Positions 9,493-18,325 of a stretch of DNA of 64,000 nucleotides are shown piece by piece. The stretch is from Bacteroidia bacterium (GTDB lineage Bacteria > Bacteroidota > Bacteroidia > JADZBD01). A program made the translations under genes and the position numbers. Under the pieces are notes generated by a model. It made no database searches and was not told the origin of the DNA. It saw nothing but the letters and a program-made list of their open reading frames with translations. The stretch lies in contig JADZBD010000015.1 of NCBI GenBank assembly GCA_020852255.1, positions 62,001 through 126,000 on the forward strand, given 5' to 3'. The stretch's first letter is position 1, and each line of letters opens with the position of its first letter.

Positions 9493-10049
9493 CACACGGT
9501 CATGATCTCCTTCTCTTTTACTTCCAGGTGTTTGTCCACTCTCCCGGAGAACTGGTCAATCATTTCCTGGATCTTTGTCTCCGCTGTTTTCTTTTCGTCT
9601 TCCGGCAGTTTATTCAGTTGCTTTATCTCTTCCAGGGCTTCCTTTCTTGCTGTTCGAAGGGAAACTTTGGCATTTTCACCTTCTGCTTTTGCTTTTTTCA
9701 CAAGATCCTTTCTGCGTTCCTCCGTCAACGGGGGAACGGAGATGATCACCATTGTACCGTTATTGGTGGGATTAAACCCAAGATTCGCTGCCTGTATGGC
9801 TTTCATGATAGGATCAATCATGGCCTTTTCCCAGGGTTGTACCGCCAGGGTACGGGCATCTGGAGTATTTACGTTGCTCACCTGGTTAAGGGGGGTGCGT
9901 ACACCGTAGTAATCCACAAATACGCCATCGAGCATGGAAGGGTTCGCTTTGCCTGCCCTCACTTTCACCAGCTCGGTTTCAAGGTGTACCACTGAGGCGC
10001 TCATCTGCTCCTTCATGGCATCCAGAATAAATTGAACGTCCTCTGACAT
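9492..10049 (-). CDS. frr: ribosome recycling factor
   Basis: 185 residues from the ATG at 10049 (MSEDVQFILD). The reading from 10070 would add seven residues and overlap pyrH. RRF works with EF-G to split post-termination ribosomes. The family core is plain: VRAGKANPSML, YYGVRTPLNQVSNVNTPDARTLAVQPW, and the helical RRKDLVKKAKAEGENAKVSLR. It follows pyrH by 10 bases, the usual bacterial order, and its TGA stop overlaps the next gene's ATG. Confidence 0.96.
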   Translation of the reverse strand: MSEDVQFILDAMKEQMSASVVHLETELVKVRAGKANPSMLDGVFVDYYGVRTPLNQVSNVNTPDARTLAVQPWEKAMIDPIMKAIQAANLGFNPTNNGTMVIISVPPLTEERRKDLVKKAKAEGENAKVSLRTARKEALEEIKQLNKLPEDEKKTAETKIQEMIDQFSGRVDKHLEVKEKEIMTV

Positions 10050-10059
10050 CTTATCAGGT

Positions 10060-10767
10060 TTAAAATTCAACCAATGTTCCCACCTTTTCGCCGGCCAGCA
10101 CCTTCCGCAGGTTGCCGGGTTTGTTCATATCGAACACAATGATGGGAAGTTTATTCTCATTGCAAAGCGTAAAGGCAGTCATATCCATTACTTCGAGTCC
10201 TTTTTCAAACACTTCGCTGAATGTGATGGTATCGTATTTCTTAGCTTCTTTATTTTTTTCCGGATCGGCAGTATAGATTCCATCTACACGTGTACCTTTC
10301 AGCACTACATTCGCTTCGATCTCTATAGCGCGCAGGGTCGCTGCGGTATCGGTGGTGAAATAGGGATTTCCGGTGCCTGCACCGAAGATAACGACTCTTC
10401 CCTTTTCGAGGTGGCGTACGGCTTTTCTCCTGATAAAGGGCTCGCAGATCTGATCCATGGCGATGGCGCTTTGCAAGCGGGTTTCTACTCCCAGTTTTTC
10501 CAGAGCGCTTTGAAGAGCCATGGAATTGATCACGGTGGCCAGCATGCCCATGTAATCCCCCTGCACACGGTCCATCCCACCTTCGCTGGCCTGAATACCA
10601 CGGAAAATATTTCCTCCGCCGATCACTACTGCCAGCTGAGTACCGGTGGCGGCTACATCCCTGATTTCCTTCGCATACCGGGAAAGTCGTTCGTGATCAA
10701 TCCCGAACTGTTTATCACCCATGAGGGCTTCTCCGGAAAGCTTAAGCAATATCCTGTTGTATTTCAT
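10060..10767 (-). CDS. pyrH: uridylate kinase (UMP kinase)
   Basis: 235 residues from the ATG at 10767 ([17 protein letters not shown]). It phosphorylates UMP to UDP in pyrimidine synthesis and belongs to the amino-acid-kinase fold. The motifs [33 protein letters not shown] and MDMTAFTLC are all present. A terminator separates it from tsf and a -7 box lies 11 bases before the ATG, so pyrH-frr-barrel-ubiX looks like a separate transcript from the ribosomal operon. Confidence 0.96.
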   Translation of the reverse strand: MKYNRILLKLSGEALMGDKQFGIDHERLSRYAKEIRDVAATGTQLAVVIGGGNIFRGIQASEGGMDRVQGDYMGMLATVINSMALQSALEKLGVETRLQSAIAMDQICEPFIRRKAVRHLEKGRVVIFGAGTGNPYFTTDTAATLRAIEIEANVVLKGTRVDGIYTADPEKNKEAKKYDTITFSEVFEKGLEVMDMTAFTLCNENKLPIIVFDMNKPGNLRKVLAGEKVGTLVEF

Positions 10768-10778
10768 AGAGGGGTTTT

Positions 10779-10786
10779 CAAAGTTA
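10779..10786 (-). promoter_or_regulatory. -7 box of the pyrH promoter
   Basis: Reads TAACTTTG on the minus strand, a full TAnnTTTG match, 11 bases before the pyrH ATG and just downstream of the tsf terminator. No -33 TTG at the usual spacing was found. Confidence 0.55.
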
Positions 10787-10820
10787 AACAATCCTTTCTA
10801 TCGGGCACCGGTCAAAAAAA

Positions 10821-10843
10821 ATCCCGACCTGCGGGGCCGGGAT
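10821..10843 (-). terminator. Rho-independent terminator after tsf
   Basis: Stem ATCCCG/CGGGAT around an 11-base loop. Read on the minus strand it is followed by eight T residues (10820-10813). It ends the rplM-rpsI-rpsB-tsf transcript. Confidence 0.85.
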
Positions 10844-10851
10844 CAGGGTAT

Positions 10852-11679
10852 TTAACCCAATGCTATTCTTCGGAAGCCGGTGACTTTGAGCTCGGCATCG
10901 CTTTCTTTCAGATATTGTGAGATCGTTTTCTTGTTATCCTTGATGAACTCCTGATTGAGCAGTGTTGATTCCTTGTAGAATTTCTCAATCTTTCCTTTGG
11001 CGATCATATCGATCTTTTCGGCAGGTTTTCCTTCGTTGCGAAGTTGCTCTTTTGCGATTTCAATTTCTTTTTCCAGCATGGAAGGATCTACATCGCCACG
11101 ATCAACTGCCACAGGTGCCATAGCCGCTACCTGCATTGCCACATCCCTGGCCACATCCTCTTTGGAATCCTTATTGAAACCCACAATGGTGGCGAGTTTA
11201 TTTCCGGGGTGATTATAGGCCACTACTTTTCCCGCTTCAATGGCTTCGAACTTACTTAATTCGATCTTCTCTCCGATCTTTCCCACCTGCTCGGTAATTT
11301 TATCGGCGATGGTAAGTCCGTTTCCGGCGAAAGAAAGCGCCAGCAGTTCCTCTTTCGTGGCAGGCTTCTTATCCAGAGCAATACCCGCGATGGTTTCTGC
11401 CACGCCGCGAAACTCGTCGTTCTTGGCCACGAAATCGGTTTCGCAATTCAGTACAATAAGAATACCGCGCTTGTTATCGCCTGACGTTTTAGCCAGTACC
11501 ACACCTTCTTTGGCATCCCGGTCGCTGCGGTTAGCAGCCACCTTCTGACCCTTCTTGCGAAGGAATTCAATTGCTTTATCAAAATCTCCTCCCGATTCCG
11601 CGAGGGCTTTCTTGCAATCCATCATGCCCGCACCGGTGATCTGACGAAGCTTATTTACATCTGCTGCAGTAATTGACAT
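10852..11679 (-). CDS. tsf: elongation factor Ts
   Basis: 275 residues from the ATG at 11679 (MSITAADVNKLRQITGAGMMDCKKAL). The longer reading from 11796 adds 39 residues out of register with rpsB and is rejected. EF-Ts recycles EF-Tu-GDP. The N-terminal UBA-like domain and the core motif NCETDFVAKNDEF are clear. It is the last gene of the rplM-rpsI-rpsB-tsf operon, 19 bases after rpsB, and is followed at once by a terminator. Confidence 0.97.
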   Translation of the reverse strand: MSITAADVNKLRQITGAGMMDCKKALAESGGDFDKAIEFLRKKGQKVAANRSDRDAKEGVVLAKTSGDNKRGILIVLNCETDFVAKNDEFRGVAETIAGIALDKKPATKEELLALSFAGNGLTIADKITEQVGKIGEKIELSKFEAIEAGKVVAYNHPGNKLATIVGFNKDSKEDVARDVAMQVAAMAPVAVDRGDVDPSMLEKEIEIAKEQLRNEGKPAEKIDMIAKGKIEKFYKESTLLNQEFIKDNKKTISQYLKESDAELKVTGFRRIALG

Positions 11680-11698
11680 AAGTGAAACGTATTGAAAA

Positions 11699-12580
11699 TT
11701 ACTTTTTAACAGGAGGAGGTGTAGGGGTCGATTTTTTCGCAATGAGTTGCTTGGTGGTTTTGCGCTTTTCTTTTTTACTTCCTTCATGCGCTTCATCCAC
11801 TTCCGCCTCGATCAGTTCGATCTTCTTGGCGATTTTGCTATCGGAATCCTCTCCACCCGCTTCTTTCTCCTCGGCTTCCTTATCCTTGTCGATCTTACGC
11901 TCAGAAAGTCCATCCGCGATAGCCCCGGTAATAAAAGAAACGATGTACTCAATAGAAGAAGAAGCATCGTCGTTTGCCGGGATGGGGAAATCCACCAGGT
12001 TCGGATCGGAGTTTGTATCCACGATGGCGAAAGTAGGGATGTTGAGTTTTCTTGCCTCCGCGATCGCAATGTGTTCCTTCACGATATCCACCACAAACAT
12101 GGCAGCCGGAAGGCGAGTAAGGTCGGCGATGGATCCAAATTGGGTCTCCAGCTTCGCACGTTGCCGTGCGATAGAAAGACGTTCCTTCTTGGAAATATTC
12201 GCATAAGTACCGTCTGTGTTCATTTTATCAATAGCAGCCATTTTCCGGATACTCTTACGGATTGTAGCGAAATTGGTAAGCATACCGCCGGGCCAGCGCT
12301 CGGTCACATAAGGCATATTGATATTCTTCACTTTTTTGGCGACAATATTGCGTGCCTGTTTTTTAGTAGCAACGAAGAGGACTTTCTTTCCGCTGCGTGC
12401 GATCTGCTTCAAAGCGGCCCCGGCCTCATCGAGTTTGGCAACGGTCTTGTGAAGATCGATCAGGTGAATCCCGTTCTTTTCGGCGAAAATATAGGGCGCC
12501 ATGGCAGGATTCCATTTTCTGCGCAGGTGTCCGAAGTGTGCGCCTGCTTCAAGCAGCATTTCAAAATTGGCTTTTGACAT
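11699..12580 (-). CDS. rpsB: 30S ribosomal protein S2
   Basis: 293 residues. The body (1-228) is ordinary S2: [50 protein letters not shown], and [19 protein letters not shown]. Beyond about 230 there is a highly charged Lys/Glu tail of some 60 residues ending in a Thr/Pro stretch (TPTPPPVKK). That tail is longer than in model bacteria. It sits between rpsI (20 bases upstream) and tsf. Confidence 0.97.
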   Translation of the reverse strand: MSKANFEMLLEAGAHFGHLRRKWNPAMAPYIFAEKNGIHLIDLHKTVAKLDEAGAALKQIARSGKKVLFVATKKQARNIVAKKVKNINMPYVTERWPGGMLTNFATIRKSIRKMAAIDKMNTDGTYANISKKERLSIARQRAKLETQFGSIADLTRLPAAMFVVDIVKEHIAIAEARKLNIPTFAIVDTNSDPNLVDFPIPANDDASSSIEYIVSFITGAIADGLSERKIDKDKEAEEKEAGGEDSDSKIAKKIELIEAEVDEAHEGSKKEKRKTTKQLIAKKSTPTPPPVKK

Positions 12581-12600
12581 TCGTATCGGGTGTTGTAGGA

Positions 12601-12987
12601 TTAACGTTTGCTGAACTGGAATCTCTTACGGGCTTTCTTCTGACCGGGCTTCTTTCTCTCTACCATTCTGGAATCGCGGGTCATGAAACCTTCTTTACGC
12701 AATTTTGGCTTGCATTCTGCATCAATTTCCACCAGTGCGCGGGCAATGCCCAAACGAATGGCCTCGGCCTGGCCGTTGATGCCTCCGCCGTTCACATTGA
12801 TAGTGACATCGTATTTATCTGCCACCCCGATGGCATTCAGTGGCTGATTCACTTTGAATTGCAGCAGAGCCGATGGAAAATAATCCTTCAGTTCTTTTCC
12901 GTTCACAACCACTTTGCCCTTCCCCTTTTTGAGGTAGACACGGGCAATGGCCGTTTTTCTTCTTCCGAGTTTATTGGTGGTTTCCAT
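12601..12987 (-). CDS. rpsI: 30S ribosomal protein S9
   Basis: 128 residues, a normal length. Typical features are [14 protein letters not shown] at the start, the [19 protein letters not shown] core, [24 protein letters not shown], and the conserved C-terminal basic KR end that reaches the P site. Its ATG overlaps the TGA of rplM (TGATG), so L13 and S9 are translationally coupled. Confidence 0.98.
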   Translation of the reverse strand: METTNKLGRRKTAIARVYLKKGKGKVVVNGKELKDYFPSALLQFKVNQPLNAIGVADKYDVTINVNGGGINGQAEAIRLGIARALVEIDAECKPKLRKEGFMTRDSRMVERKKPGQKKARKRFQFSKR

Positions 12988-13457
12988 CAGATCTTATTGT
13001 GAGCGATGATTTTTGAAAGGTCGAGTTTTTTGGGAGCCTGGGCCTCGTGCGGGTGGGCGGTTCCGGAGTACACATGCAGATTGCGGAAGAGATCATTTCC
13101 CAGCTTGTTCTTGGGAAGCATCTTCTTCACTGCCCGTTCAATGATGAACTCGGGGCGCTTGGCCAGCATTTCCTTTGGTGTTGCAAAACGCTGTCCGCCC
13201 GGGTAATCTGTATGACGTACATATTGCTTTTCCACCACCTTGTTTCCGGTGAATTTTACTTTTTCAGCATTGATCACTACCACATGGTCTCCGCAATTGG
13301 TATTGGGAGTGTAGTAGGTCTTGTTCTTTCCTTTCACAAGGTAGGCGATCTTGCTGCAGAGACGGCCCACCGGCTGATCCTCCGCGTCTACCAGGACCCA
13401 GTTTTGCTTAACGGCAGCCCTGTTGGCGAAAACCGTTTTGTAGCTTGGTGTATTCAC
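12987..13457 (-). CDS. rplM: 50S ribosomal protein L13
   Basis: 156 residues. It shows the L13 signatures WVLVDAEDQPVGRLCSKIA, YYTPNTNCGDHVVVINAEKV, and the segment MLPKNKLGNDLFRNLHVY. It is the first gene of the ribosomal operon. A promoter with both -33 and -7 elements lies about 55 bases upstream. The leader is long enough for regulation, but no specific structure was recognised. Confidence 0.98.
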   Translation of the reverse strand: MNTPSYKTVFANRAAVKQNWVLVDAEDQPVGRLCSKIAYLVKGKNKTYYTPNTNCGDHVVVINAEKVKFTGNKVVEKQYVRHTDYPGGQRFATPKEMLAKRPEFIIERAVKKMLPKNKLGNDLFRNLHVYSGTAHPHEAQAPKKLDLSKIIAHNKI

Positions 13458-13512
13458 TTTATTATCAATTAGTTACGACTAGTAATAATACTCTTTCCCT
13501 AAAAATGGGTTG

Positions 13513-13543
13513 CGAAGGTAGTAATTATTGAGATAAGTGCAAA
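13513..13543 (-). promoter_or_regulatory. promoter of the rplM-rpsI-rpsB-tsf operon
   Basis: On the minus strand TTTGC (13543-13539) and TACCTTCG (13520-13513) are spaced by about 19 bases. This fits the Bacteroidota sigma-ABfr promoter (TTG at -33, TAnnTTTG at -7) with one mismatch in the -7 box. Confidence 0.7.
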
Positions 13544-13550
13544 TAAAAAT

Positions 13551-13577
13551 TAGCCCTCCGCGGGATGCAGAGGGCTA
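13551..13577 (-). terminator. Rho-independent terminator of the 13602-15170 gene
   Basis: An 8-bp perfect stem TAGCCCTC/GAGGGCTA with an 11-base loop. Read leftward it is followed by ATTTTTATTT. The rplM promoter begins eight bases further on. Confidence 0.85.
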
Positions 13578-13601
13578 AATATATGCCGCAGCAGATTTGG
13601 G

Positions 13602-15170
13602 CTAATCCCTTGAGAATGTGAGCACCTGGCCGGAGCTGAGGCGAAGGTGATACAGGCCCGAGGGCAAGGCATCCACCATCAAGCGAAGATGTTCAGTGGG
13701 TACATCCCCACTCATGACCTTTCTTCCCATGAGATCCACGACCTGATATTTCAGGCCCGGCTCGAAGGTGGAGCCGAGATCGAGGGCGATATGGCTGGAG
13801 GCGGGATTGGGATACAGATTCAAAGAGGAAGACTCAATTGATGCGATACCGGTGTTGGAACAAAAATCGGTTACGGAAACGCCGTTAAGATTTGAAATGC
13901 TGGCAGACGAATTAGAAACGGAAACGGTATACTGCCCATATTCATGCACTTGTGAACTCTGAATCGGATTATAATTTGCCATTGTAGACATCAGGGAAAT
14001 TTCATTCACATCACACCATAAGAAACTCAACCAATCCGAACGGAAAAGTTTGTAGTTAATTCCATTCATGTCAGTTTGGGTATAGCTAAACAGGATATCC
14101 GCTGAGTTAATGGAAGCTATCCTCGGACTGGTTAACCAAAAATTAGCTTCAGGAGTTACCTGGACTGTTCTCTGAATGTTTCCATTAACATCCGCAATGG
14201 AAAGCAATGCGCCACCTCCCATCAAATAATCTCCCCCTGAGATAACCAGTTCGCCACTGTACGTCTGAAACACATCCCAGAATTTCAGCTCCGTTGAATC
14301 CGGCAAGGCGTAGTTCTTTATCCATTGATAATTCCCGGCTGAGTTCAGCTTCAGTATAAAAGCCGATGAATAGGAAACCCAATTATTCATGTCATACATG
14401 AAACCTACCACATAGTATCCGCCATCTGACGCCTGGATCACCTTTTTGGAATGAGCATAAAAATCAATCCCTGCGCTGAGAAGGGTTGTCCATTGAACAT
14501 TCCCTGATCCATCGATCTTTACATAAAAATTGTCTGAGTTGCGTTTCCCGGGGATGAGAGCTCCGCCATCTGAGGTTATACATGGTGAAAAGCTTGGATT
14601 TTTGGTTTCATTGGAGTCGGCCGTAAATTCCCGATGCCAGAGAAGGTTTCCATTTTGGTCCATGCGGAGCATAACCATGGCCGAATACGAACTGATGGAA
14701 ATGGCTATGTCTCCATTCGGAAAATATCCAATGGATGGATTGGCATACAAACTATAAAAAAGATAATTATTCGCTTCAATCTTTTTACTGAAAAGAACGT
14801 TCATATTTGCATCCAACCGGGTCCAGTTAAACGAGCCGTCGGTCATCCAGGAAGAGTCTGAAACCATAAAAACATCAATATTTCCCGATGGAGAAACTTC
14901 CATTACGGGATCTGACTCAATTCCATTAAAAATAAAAAGTTCATATGCAGTGATGAGTTGACCGCTGGACGAAAGTCTGGAAATCTGTATCGATTGATTC
15001 ATATTGACAACCGCCATGATCACATCTCCATTGGGCATCACCCCAATTTCATTGCCAACATAAAATGGCGTATTAGCAGAGGAGGGAAAAGTGATCTCTT
15101 TTTGGAACGTGATCTGTGCAGAAAGGGTTAACGCGGAGATCGAGAGGAGTGTAAAGAAGAACGCTTTCAT
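13602..15170 (-). CDS. T9SS type A sorting-signal protein, beta-propeller-like
   Basis: 522 residues with an 18-residue signal peptide (ending LSAQ). The body repeats a motif of the type MDQNGNLLWHREF / INSAGNYQWIKNY, as in the protein at 158-1732, which is almost the same length. The C-terminal 75 residues (LNLYPNPASSHIALDLG ... YHLRLSSGQVLTFSRD) are a type A sorting domain. It is probably a secreted surface propeller with no assigned function. It has its own terminator. Confidence 0.8.
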   Translation of the reverse strand: MKAFFFTLLSISALTLSAQITFQKEITFPSSANTPFYVGNEIGVMPNGDVIMAVVNMNQSIQISRLSSSGQLITAYELFIFNGIESDPVMEVSPSGNIDVFMVSDSSWMTDGSFNWTRLDANMNVLFSKKIEANNYLFYSLYANPSIGYFPNGDIAISISSYSAMVMLRMDQNGNLLWHREFTADSNETKNPSFSPCITSDGGALIPGKRNSDNFYVKIDGSGNVQWTTLLSAGIDFYAHSKKVIQASDGGYYVVGFMYDMNNWVSYSSAFILKLNSAGNYQWIKNYALPDSTELKFWDVFQTYSGELVISGGDYLMGGGALLSIADVNGNIQRTVQVTPEANFWLTSPRIASINSADILFSYTQTDMNGINYKLFRSDWLSFLWCDVNEISLMSTMANYNPIQSSQVHEYGQYTVSVSNSSASISNLNGVSVTDFCSNTGIASIESSSLNLYPNPASSHIALDLGSTFEPGLKYQVVDLMGRKVMSGDVPTEHLRLMVDALPSGLYHLRLSSGQVLTFSRD

Positions 15171-15343
15171 GAACGGAGTTTTTGGTAAGGATAAAAATAG
15201 ATCAATCTCCTGAACGATCCAAGCATTTCTTCCTCAATGTTTAACTAGTCTGATCTTGAAATAGCCCCGTATAGTATTGATTATCTTATAAATACTTAAT
15301 CGAATCTTTCTTCTCCAGGCTTCGGACATCCTTTTGAGTATAC

Positions 15344-15351
15344 TATATTTG
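15344..15351 (+). promoter_or_regulatory. -7 box just before the 15356 gene
   Basis: TATATTTG matches TAnnTTTG and ends four bases before the ATG. If used, the transcript would be leaderless or nearly so. No clean -33 element is visible. Confidence 0.4.
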
Positions 15352-15355
15352 AACC

Positions 15356-16192
15356 ATGAAAACGCTCTTTATAATTGCTCTGTCGGCAGGAATGCTTGCT
15401 CAAGCTCAGGATTGTGTGCCAGGAAACGCAACTACTTCAATGATCGCGGACAGCACCCACGTCATCATCCGTGGCATCGGTAAGAACGACCTGCACTATG
15501 CCAATAAGAATGAATTATTGGGTGATACTCTGATCGTAAAAGACGGGCTCACGCTGAACCGGGATAAAATCTGTGAGTACAGCGGCACGCTCCGCGACGT
15601 TCAGCAAAAGCTTGTTTTCTTTTCCCATGTACAGGTAGAATTATTGAAACAGCAAGTTCAAACCCTTTCAACCGGTTGCCGTAAAGATGCCATTGGAAAT
15701 GCTAATCTGGAAGAGGGTTCTGAGGTAACTCTTCTCGCCATTCACTCTTCAGATATCTACTCCCTCATAGATCCCGGACTGGTTGGGAAAAAAATGAAAG
15801 TGAAAACCTCCCTGAAAAACTTTTCCGATTGCTGGTACGAAGGAACCCTGGAGGATGAATTCAACAACATCTATGTTTTCACTAAGATCCAGGTAAAATC
15901 GGAAACAGGGGTTTTCTCCCATCCGATTCCCCTGAAAACAGAATCGAAGGTAACGATAGAGAACGGCAGGTATGAGCAGGACAATATTCCGAAAGCCTTT
16001 CCCGTGAAGATCCTGGAGATCGCTTCCTCTGATATCATGTATGAGAAAAAGGGGTTGCTATTGGGAAAAACCGCCAAATCCACGGAGGAATTAAAACATG
16101 TGGGCGACGGCTGGTACATGGGTAATATTCAAACTGTGGATGGCGGACAGTACTACTTCTTTAAAGTAAGACTGGGGCCGGTGGGGCGGTAG
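15356..16192 (+). CDS. secreted protein of three internal repeats, unknown function
   Basis: 278 residues with a signal peptide (about 1-18, ending AQAQ). I do not recognise the family. It consists of three diverged copies of a 60-75-residue beta-rich unit (about 32-95, 119-181 and 196-273). Each unit has a start like VTLLAIHSSDIYSL, a central LLG(K/D) segment and an ending of the form (Y)xGTLxDxxxxxxFFxxVQV. Four cysteines (20, 73, 108 and 139) could form disulfides. No sorting signal follows, so the protein is likely periplasmic or outer-membrane-associated. Confidence 0.65.
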   Translation: MKTLFIIALSAGMLAQAQDCVPGNATTSMIADSTHVIIRGIGKNDLHYANKNELLGDTLIVKDGLTLNRDKICEYSGTLRDVQQKLVFFSHVQVELLKQQVQTLSTGCRKDAIGNANLEEGSEVTLLAIHSSDIYSLIDPGLVGKKMKVKTSLKNFSDCWYEGTLEDEFNNIYVFTKIQVKSETGVFSHPIPLKTESKVTIENGRYEQDNIPKAFPVKILEIASSDIMYEKKGLLLGKTAKSTEELKHVGDGWYMGNIQTVDGGQYYFFKVRLGPVGR

Positions 16193-16193
16193 G

Positions 16194-16235
16194 CAGTGGG
16201 CAGTGGGCAGTGGGCAGTGGGCAGTGGGCAGTGGG
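16194..16235. repeat. tandem repeat, six copies of CAGTGGG
   Basis: Six perfect 7-base copies lie between the stops of two converging genes, two bases after the TAG of the left gene and a few bases before the end of the right one. A length-variable microsatellite is likely. Confidence 0.95.
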
Positions 16236-16240
16236 GGTGA

Positions 16241-18325
16241 TCAGGGTTTGAGGCCGATCACAAGGATGTCGTCTACCTGTTCGTATTCACGTTTCCAGGT
16301 GTGAAGGAAATGAAGCAGCTCGTTTTTTTGTTCAGTGAGTGACATGGTGTGAATGCGCTCCAGCAATAATTTAAAATTCTTCACCATCATTTTCTTGCCT
16401 GCTTTACCGGTCTTTGCATCACCTCCGAACTGATCCGCATACCCATCGGAGAACATAAATAGCTCAGTTACTCCCTTCAGATCGATGCTTAAGGTAGGAA
16501 ACTGCTTTAGCAAGCCGGGCTTCCCGCCTAATGAAACTTTCCCAGACCGGTATTCTTCCATCTTTCCCTCCCTGAAAACAATCAGTGGCCGCACCGCTCC
16601 CGCAAACAACACTTTATCTCCTCCCCTCTCGGCCACCACGAGGGAGCAATCAATTCCGTCGTACTGTGAAAGTCCCGCATCGGTTTGCTTAAGCGCTGAG
16701 GTTATGCCCATATCCAGATATTGCAGAATATCCGAAGGATAAGTCACCCCCCTTTCCATCACAATCTGGTTCAAGAGATTATTTCCCAGCATACTCATCA
16801 AAGCTCCGGGAACACCATGTCCGGTGCAGTCAGCAACACAAACAATCTTCTTTTCATCTTTCTCCGCAATCCAATAGAAATCGCCGCTTACAATATCCTT
16901 GGGAAGGTTCAGCACAAAATAGGAAGGGAACAAACGCGCCATCTCCTCTTCGAGGGGCAGTATGGATTCCTGAATGCGCTTTGAATACGTAATGCTGTCG
17001 GTGATGTTCTTATTCTTCTCGGCAATGATCATGTTCTGCTCCTGCAGCTGCTTATTGCTTTTGTTCTTTTGACGAAAACTGCGGATACCAAGAATAATAA
17101 CCATCAGCATCAGAAAAGCTCCCACACCGAGGGCTGCATTAACCAGAGCCTGGCGACCGCTCTCCATGTGGAGCATTTCGATCTCCTGCTGCTTTTTTTC
17201 TGTGTCATATAAAGCGCTCATTTCATTAATCTGGCGCAGGGCCCGCTCGCTGAAGATCGAATCCTGAAGCTGAATGTACTTTTGAGAATAATAATAAGCA
17301 CTGTCTGGGCGGCCCATGTCCGAAAAAATACCCGAAAGATCTTCGTAGCCGCTCCGGATCAGCTCCACGCTTCCGATATTTTTTGCCATTACCAACGCCT
17401 TCCTGCTGCTTTCCAGAGCCAGTTGAAAATCCCTTTTCAATCGGTGATAACGTGCATATAATGAGTAGGCAGAAGAAACCGTTGCATCTGCTCCTACCTC
17501 CAGTGCCAGATCCAGTGCCGATCTTAGGTACTCTTCCGCCTTACCGAATTCCCTTTTCAGCAGATACGCGTCGCCGAGAAAGCTGTAACACTCCGCAATC
17601 GTAGATTTTCTTCCCAGCGCCCGGTAGATCTCCAGTCCTTTTTCAAAGAACGGGATCGCGCTGTCCGGCATACCCTTAATCAAATATACCGAACCGATGT
17701 TGTTATTCACCCATCCAATACCGTCATCGTACCAGATTCGCTCAAACACTTTCAGTGACTTATGATAATCTCTCAGGCTCAGGTCGTAATTCCTCATATT
17801 AAAATGAATGGCTCCCACATTATTGTAACACCAGGCAATACCAACGGAATCTTTCAGGTCTTCCCGTATTTTCAGTGCTTTGAGATAATGATCCAAGGCC
17901 AGGCTTTGGGACCCCATGCGCTCATACACCAGACCCAGGTTAAGAAAATTGTTCGCAATCTGCTTGTGTCTTCCCAGCGCTGAATTCCTCTTCAGTGATC
18001 TCGAGAGGTAATCAATGGCAGCCTGATAATTGCCTTTGTAATAGTTAAAGAGTCCCTGGTTATTTTCAGCTGAGGCAATATACAGTTCCAGTCCGGTTTC
18101 CTTTGCCAGCCGTAGTGCGTTGGTAGAAAGAATGAGTGCGGTGTCAATATCGTTATGATGCAATTCCCATCCCAGCCGGAGCATGGCAACTACCTTATCT
18201 GTATCGTGTTTGGCAACACGCAGCATGCTCCTGAAAGAGTCAGCCGGTGTTTTGAAATTTCCGGCGCCGGCCTGCTGTGAGAGCAGTAGCAGAACGAAGA
18301 GGTAAAGGTGCCGGATTCCTTTCAT
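16241..18325 (-). CDS. TPR-SpoIIE (PP2C-type) membrane phosphatase
   Basis: 694 residues: signal peptide (1-21), a run of about seven TPR repeats (roughly 40-370), one transmembrane helix near residue 400 (LGVGAFLMLMVIILGI), a coiled-coil linker (QLQEQNMIIAEKNKNI), and a C-terminal SpoIIE/PP2C serine phosphatase domain (GDFYWIAEKDEKK, then VADCTGHGVPGALMS with metal-binding Asp, and FSDGYADQFGG). The phosphatase domain would be cytoplasmic and the TPR part periplasmic. Such proteins in Bacteroidota are thought to feed partner-switching or anti-sigma pathways. No such partner gene is adjacent. Its ATG abuts the kbl stop. Confidence 0.85.
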   Translation of the reverse strand: MKGIRHLYLFVLLLLSQQAGAGNFKTPADSFRSMLRVAKHDTDKVVAMLRLGWELHHNDIDTALILSTNALRLAKETGLELYIASAENNQGLFNYYKGNYQAAIDYLSRSLKRNSALGRHKQIANNFLNLGLVYERMGSQSLALDHYLKALKIREDLKDSVGIAWCYNNVGAIHFNMRNYDLSLRDYHKSLKVFERIWYDDGIGWVNNNIGSVYLIKGMPDSAIPFFEKGLEIYRALGRKSTIAECYSFLGDAYLLKREFGKAEEYLRSALDLALEVGADATVSSAYSLYARYHRLKRDFQLALESSRKALVMAKNIGSVELIRSGYEDLSGIFSDMGRPDSAYYYSQKYIQLQDSIFSERALRQINEMSALYDTEKKQQEIEMLHMESGRQALVNAALGVGAFLMLMVIILGIRSFRQKNKSNKQLQEQNMIIAEKNKNITDSITYSKRIQESILPLEEEMARLFPSYFVLNLPKDIVSGDFYWIAEKDEKKIVCVADCTGHGVPGALMSMLGNNLLNQIVMERGVTYPSDILQYLDMGITSALKQTDAGLSQYDGIDCSLVVAERGGDKVLFAGAVRPLIVFREGKMEEYRSGKVSLGGKPGLLKQFPTLSIDLKGVTELFMFSDGYADQFGGDAKTGKAGKKMMVKNFKLLLERIHTMSLTEQKNELLHFLHTWKREYEQVDDILVIGLKP

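Noticed and set aside
11747-12577. Plus-strand ORF of 276 aa over rpsB
   Set aside because: It is antisense to rpsB with no recognisable protein features.
16194-16235. Possible CRISPR-like repeats
   Set aside because: Direct 7-base tandem copies without spacers; a microsatellite.
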